A DNA stretch of 64,000 bases from JAADHI01 sp964451325 (GTDB lineage Bacteria > Nitrospirota > Nitrospiria > SBBL01 > JAADHI01), in contig CAYVHO010000006.1 in the NCBI GenBank assembly GCA_964451325.1, positions 62,001 through 126,000 on the forward strand, given 5' to 3'. Within the stretch, counting starts at the first letter, position 1. Each line of letters starts with the position of its first letter. Made by a program: the position numbers and the translations under genes. The notes below the pieces were generated by a model that made no database searches, was not told where the DNA came from, and saw only the letters and a program-made list of their open reading frames with translations. Positions 60,430 to 64,000 of the stretch are shown one piece after another.

Positions 60430-62769
60430 TTAAGAAAGGGATGCCGTCTTTTTACTCACAAAGTCGGCAAAGGCTTCTTTTAGATAATCTTTTTCTGCAA
60501 GAATTTTAGACGAAACCCTCGATTCATAAAGTGCCGTTCCTTCTCGAATATCATCTTCTAAAATTTCGTAGAAAGTGCCATTTTGAAGCCCTTTTTCGAC
60601 CTTTTTTTCATTGTAGATCATAATATCTGAAACGATGATATTTGCGAGTCGCTTGGCATCCTTTTCTTCCTTGCTTTCTTCGACGGTCTCGTTATTTTCG
60701 GGGCTGGGTTCAAGTTTTTCCACTTTTTGAAAAACCTGTGTGGCTTTTTCTGAGTCAAGGGTGTTTTTATCTTGTGTGGCATTGCGGCCATCGATGAAGT
60801 CTTCAAGTGCATTTTCGTAAAGCCCTGCTTCGAAGAGTGTTTGGGAAACCCTTGACTCAAAAAGCACACGCCCTTCTCGAATGTCATCTTCCAGTAGCTC
60901 ATAGAAAGTGCCATTTTTAAGTCCTTTTTCGACCTTTTTTTCATTGTAGATGACAATGTCTGAGACAATTATTTTTGCGAGTCGTTTGGCATTTGTTGTT
61001 TCCTCTGAGTCGATTTCTTCCGCGGGTTCTTCCACAGGGGCCGCTGAGAGTGCTTCTTGTTCTTGTGAGACTTCTTGGGGTTGATTTTCTTTTTCTTGGA
61101 AAATATCCTGGGGTGCTTCGTTTTCGGGTGTTGCAGGCGGCTCCCATGCACTATCTTCTAGATTAGGCTCAGGTTCCTGTGCAATCTCTTGTGCCTGGTT
61201 TTCCATTTCTTGAAAGGCATCTTGCGGTGCTTCGGTTTCAAGTGTTTCTGGTGATTCCCATGCATTGTCTTCCAAATTAGACTCAGGGTCTTGTGCGATT
61301 TCCTGTGCCTGGTTTTCCATTTCCTGGAAGGCATCTTGCGGTGCTTCGGTTTCAAGTGTTTCTGGTGATTCCCATGCATTGTCTTCCAAATTAGACTCAG
61401 GGTCTTGTGCTATTTTTTGTGCCTGGTTTTCCATTTCCTGGAAGGCATCTTGCGGTGCTTCAGTTTCAAGTGTTTCTGGTGATCCCCAGGCATCGTCTTC
61501 TAAAGCAGGCTCAGGTTCTTGTGCAGTCTCTTGTGCCTGTTCTTCTATCTCTTGAAAGACCTCTTTTGGTGATTCGACCTTGGGGGCGTCAGAGGTCTGC
61601 CATGCTTCGTCTTTTTTTTGTGTGTCATCACGCTCTGTAGGTTCTGGCAGGTCTTCCGTTACTATCGTATTGTCGTCAATGTTTTCCAGGGAAGGACTTT
61701 CTGGGGCTGATACTGTCAAGGTGTCTCTGTTCTCTGTTTCCGATGCAACTTCCAAGTCCTGTTTTGCTTCTGTTTCTTGTTTTGGTGCTGTCGGTCGCTC
61801 GAATATTGCTGTTGGTTTTTCCGATTCAGGGATATCTTGAACGTTGTTACTTGTTTTCTCTTCTATAAATATTTCAAGGGCCTTTTCGTAGATTCCTGCA
61901 TAGTAGAGTGATTTATCTACCCGGGATTCATAAAGCTGTCGCCCTTCTAAGATCTCACTTTCAAGCAGTTCATAGAAATTGCCTTCTTTAAGTCCTTCTT
62001 CAACCTTAGACTCATTGTAGATGACAATATCGGAGACGATAATTTTGGCAAGACGTCGCGCCCCTTTAACGAGATAAGAGGATTCATCAATTTCAGTCTC
62101 TGTTGTGATAGAGGAATGCTCCGATAAAACCTTGGGAGCTTTGTTTTCAGGCATTTTGTCAGGCGATATTTTGGAGGTCTCTTGATCCGCAGATTCCAAG
62201 ACTTCTTTTTCTATTTCCTCTTTTACTGAGAGATGATGCTCAACCTTTGTTAATAGGTTTTTCTGGATTTCGTGACGATCAATATAGTCATCTGCCCCAG
62301 CCCAATCAGGTGCTTCTTGTCGATATTTTGCATTTTTTTCAAACATGGAACCGACCAGGATGACGATGGTTTGAGCCAAATCGGGGCTATGCTTGATTTG
62401 TTGGCACAATGCAGGGCCTGAGGTATCACTCAATCCACTGTCGATAAAAGCCAGAGCAGGTGGCTTACGTTGCATGTGCGTCAAGGCTGAAGTGCCGGAG
62501 GGAATATCAATCACAAAGTAGTGAAGTGTTTCGAGCAGCGCTCTCATTACTTCCCGTGTGGCTTCGCCATCAATACAAAGTAAAATTGTTCCTTTGCTGT
62601 CTTTGGGTGCTTCAAGTGGGTAAGCGGTGCTGGGGTCAAAAATGATTTCCGGGACGACTTTGATTTTCAGTCGGGTATCACAATGTTTACAGTCGACTTC
62701 AGCGCCTGTTTCAAGGTCCTGAAACTCAAATGTTAGCGTTGTGTGACATTTTGGGCATTCGGTAACCAT
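60430..62769 (-). CDS. Zinc-ribbon/receiver-like protein with three copies of an unnamed domain and tandem linkers
   Basis: The 779-residue cytoplasmic protein is modular. Residues 1-35 are a zinc ribbon (Cys5, Cys8, Cys27, Cys30). Residues 61-180 are a receiver-like domain with phospho-acceptor candidate Asp110 and Ser141. The acidic pair is reduced to Asp67-Gly68 and the usual Lys is Arg165, so phosphorylation is uncertain. A unit of about 70 residues occurs three times (237-306, 594-664, 705-779), each with RLAKIIVSDIVIYNE...GLK.G.FYELLE..I.EGR.LYESRV. Residues 387-576 are five acidic 38-residue repeats. AAGGAG precedes the ATG. It is the second gene after a MerR-like regulator. Similar units occur in delta-type bacteria, but I know no function. 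Confidence 0.65.
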   Translation of the reverse strand: MVTECPKCHTTLTFEFQDLETGAEVDCKHCDTRLKIKVVPEIIFDPSTAYPLEAPKDSKGTILLCIDGEATREVMRALLETLHYFVIDIPSGTSALTHMQRKPPALAFIDSGLSDTSGPALCQQIKHSPDLAQTIVILVGSMFEKNAKYRQEAPDWAGADDYIDRHEIQKNLLTKVEHHLSVKEEIEKEVLESADQETSKISPDKMPENKAPKVLSEHSSITTETEIDESSYLVKGARRLAKIIVSDIVIYNESKVEEGLKEGNFYELLESEILEGRQLYESRVDKSLYYAGIYEKALEIFIEEKTSNNVQDIPESEKPTAIFERPTAPKQETEAKQDLEVASETENRDTLTVSAPESPSLENIDDNTIVTEDLPEPTERDDTQKKDEAWQTSDAPKVESPKEVFQEIEEQAQETAQEPEPALEDDAWGSPETLETEAPQDAFQEMENQAQKIAQDPESNLEDNAWESPETLETEAPQDAFQEMENQAQEIAQDPESNLEDNAWESPETLETEAPQDAFQEMENQAQEIAQEPEPNLEDSAWEPPATPENEAPQDIFQEKENQPQEVSQEQEALSAAPVEEPAEEIDSEETTNAKRLAKIIVSDIVIYNEKKVEKGLKNGTFYELLEDDIREGRVLFESRVSQTLFEAGLYENALEDFIDGRNATQDKNTLDSEKATQVFQKVEKLEPSPENNETVEESKEEKDAKRLANIIVSDIMIYNEKKVEKGLQNGTFYEILEDDIREGTALYESRVSSKILAEKDYLKEAFADFVSKKTASLS
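61042..61611 (-). repeat. Five tandem 114-base (38-residue) repeats
   Basis: The units begin with D-x-A-W and run to an LE or similar end. Units 2, 3 and 4 are almost identical in protein and DNA, while units 1 and 5 are more diverged. The pattern suggests recent duplication or slippage within the linker. The repeats are rich in Gln, Glu, Asp and Pro and probably disordered or coiled. Confidence 0.92.
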
Positions 62770-62807
62770 TATCGCTCCTTTTCAAGGCCCCCAGTTTCTG
62801 TGCCTCT

Positions 62808-63089
62808 TCAAGACATTGTGTTCATCCTTGATTCCATCTTCATTTTTTGATGTTGCAATTTTCTAATTTTTTCAGCAGCTCGGCTGACCAGGTATCCTTC
62901 GTCGGTCAGGGCCTTCACCGCTTTCAAAAAATGAAGGTCTTCGTAGCTAAATTTCTGATACTTTTTTTTCCCGTGCGGCTCCAACCTGGGTTTGACGACA
63001 CCGATGAGTACCCAATATTCCAATTGTCGGTAGGAAAGCGAGACCTGCCTACAGACTTCTTTTGGGGGATATTGTTTGTCATCCATCAT
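62808..63089 (-). CDS. MerR-type helix-turn-helix regulator
   Basis: This 93-residue protein is a short DNA-binding domain of the MerR kind. KEVCRQVSLSYRQLEYWVLIGVV (about 10-32) is the helix-turn-helix, and PRLEPHGKKKYQKFSYEDLHFLKAVKAL (about 34-61) is the wing region. A short basic coiled part follows. No effector domain is present. It is separated from the large repeat protein by 38 bases, so both are likely expressed together. The Shine-Dalgarno site is weak. An inverted repeat lies 14 bases before the start. Confidence 0.75.
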   Translation of the reverse strand: MMDDKQYPPKEVCRQVSLSYRQLEYWVLIGVVKPRLEPHGKKKYQKFSYEDLHFLKAVKALTDEGYLVSRAAEKIRKLQHQKMKMESRMNTMS

Positions 63090-63102
63090 ATTTTATCACG
63101 CT

Positions 63103-63127
63103 TTTCACAATTCACAGGGTTGTGAAA
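63103..63127. promoter_or_regulatory. Possible operator upstream of the MerR-like gene
   Basis: TTTCACAA (63103-63110) and TTGTGAAA (63120-63127) are a perfect eight-base inverted repeat with nine bases between, and a further TTCACA half-site lies inside (63111-63116). The place, just upstream of the regulator start, fits autoregulation. The region 63090-63316 contains nothing else that I can support. Confidence 0.45.
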
Positions 63128-63316
63128 CTTTCTTCTGTTTCTAAGTGTATCAGCAAGTGATGTGCCGTTTGTTTTGTGGTCTTAAATATGGAAAATTTAG
63201 TTTAAATATTTATATATTATTGTATTAAGCCGAGTGTGCCCCGTATTCTTTTTCAGAAAGCCGGACAAAAAATGTCAGTTTCAGTTGCTAAACCTTTGTT
63301 AGTGCTGAAATTTTGT

Positions 63317-64000
63317 TCAGGGTTTTGATAAAACAGAGAGGTGTTTTTTGACTGAACGTGCGAGGGCATCCAGGTTATAGCCCCCTTCGAGACAGGACAC
63401 AATTCTCCCTTGGCAGTGGGTTTCAGCCAGGGCACGGATGATGGTTGTCATCTCTTCAAAGCCTGAATCACTGATTTCCAAGGCGGCAAGGGGGTCATCA
63501 CGGTGTGCATCAAATCCAGCCGAAATTAAGATAAAGTCGGGCTGAAAAGCGGCAAGGGCATCGGGAAGCTCCTTTTCAAAAATACGGAGCAGCTGCGAAT
63601 CTTTCGTGCCTGCGTGTAAGGGGATATTTAAAGTCGTTCCTTCTCCCAGGCCTTGTCCGCCCTCCTTTGCCGACCCGGTACCGGGGTAACAAGGGAATTG
63701 ATGGCAACTCAAGTAAAAAACGGAAGGATCGTCGTAGAAGGTATTTTGGGTGCCGTTGCCATGATGCACGTCCCAATCAAGAATGAAAACCTTGGGCAGA
63801 TGGTATTTTTTTTGAATATAACGCGCCGCCACAGCAACAGTGTTAAAAAGGCAAAAACCCATCGCATGATCCGCCTCAGCATGGTGTCCTGGAGGACGAA
63901 GCGCGCAGAAGGCATTCTTTAATGTGCCGGCCATGATTTGATCCACCGCGGTGAGCACCCCTGAAATGGCCATCTCTGCAGCCGCCAAAGAGCCGGGAGA
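63317..64000 (-). CDS. Histone deacetylase-like amidohydrolase (partial)
   Basis: This protein belongs to the class II histone deacetylase/acetoin utilisation family, zinc enzymes that deacetylate small amines or proteins. The frame is open to the window edge (SPGSLAAAE precedes), so the N-terminal third of the gene is missing. The visible part has RPPGHHAE (the His pair), DWDVHHGNGTQ (zinc Asp and His), SAGFDAHRDDPL (zinc Asp) and LEGGYN. Bacterial members often act on acetylpolyamines. The substrate is not evident. It ends 228 bases from the MerR gene, with which it is collinear. Confidence 0.9.
   Translation of the reverse strand, partial: SPGSLAAAEMAISGVLTAVDQIMAGTLKNAFCALRPPGHHAEADHAMGFCLFNTVAVAARYIQKKYHLPKVFILDWDVHHGNGTQNTFYDDPSVFYLSCHQFPCYPGTGSAKEGGQGLGEGTTLNIPLHAGTKDSQLLRIFEKELPDALAAFQPDFILISAGFDAHRDDPLAALEISDSGFEEMTTIIRALAETHCQGRIVSCLEGGYNLDALARSVKKHLSVLSKP

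Noticed and set aside
61042..61611. CRISPR-like repeats
   Set aside because: The 114-base units are in frame and encode protein, with no spacers of unique sequence.

Overview
The window is a dense, AT-leaning Gram-negative bacterial chromosome segment with no rRNA, insertion sequence, phage or CRISPR. Its gene order (yceD-rpmF-plsX-fab cluster; rpiB-glyA-nrdR; thrU-tyrU-glyT-thrT-like tRNAs before tuf; proteobacterial-size RpoB and RpoC) and its accessory proteins (a HEAT/HD-GYP pair; a zinc-ribbon/receiver-like protein with repeats) suggest an uncultured member of the Deltaproteobacteria in the broad sense (Desulfobacterota, SAR324, Nitrospinota or a similar lineage). The lineage is inferred from gene content only.

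Layout. 1-920: phoU. 1001-8784: a lipid-synthesis operon under a perfect sigma70 promoter, yceD-rpmF-plsX-fabH-enoyl reductase-fabD-fabG-acpP-fabF-rnc, with a terminator-like hairpin across the fabG stop codon just before acpP. 8788-11097: the opposing rpiB-glyA-nrdR operon. 11141-14107: an I42 (chagasin)-like protein, tRNA-Glu, a CheZ-like protein and a CstA transporter. 14158-17393: a two-gene unit, a HEAT-repeat protein and an HD-GYP protein, whose N-termini appear to share one domain. 17423-19034: ubiE and an outer-membrane protein.

19122-52702 is one continuous information-processing supercluster: four tRNAs, tuf, rpmG, tRNA-Trp, secE, nusG, rplKAJL, rpoBC, rpsLG-fusA-tuf, the S10 and spc operons with secY, adk, map, infA and rpmJ, and the alpha operon. 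It ends at a strong terminator after rplQ. Internal control points are visible: a consensus promoter whose -35 box overlaps the rpoC stop, an rplL-rpoB attenuator hairpin and an rpsG-fusA hairpin. The two tuf genes are almost identical and unlike their neighbours in codon use. Many highly expressed genes start with GTG or TTG behind strong Shine-Dalgarno sequences.

52707-64000 is accessory: a Yip1 membrane protein, two secreted or lipid-anchored proteins, a DUF4212/SSS symporter pair, an operon of metallo-beta-lactamase fold enzyme, stand-alone B12-binding domain and a thiolase-like protein lacking the usual catalytic cysteine, a small exported protein, a MerR-like regulator with a 779-residue zinc-ribbon/receiver-like/repeat protein, and a histone-deacetylase-like amidohydrolase cut by the window edge.

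Most of the window is core machinery. The best candidates for undescribed biology are the HEAT/HD-GYP pair, the MerR/repeat-protein pair, the CheZ-like protein and the cysteine-less thiolase operon.
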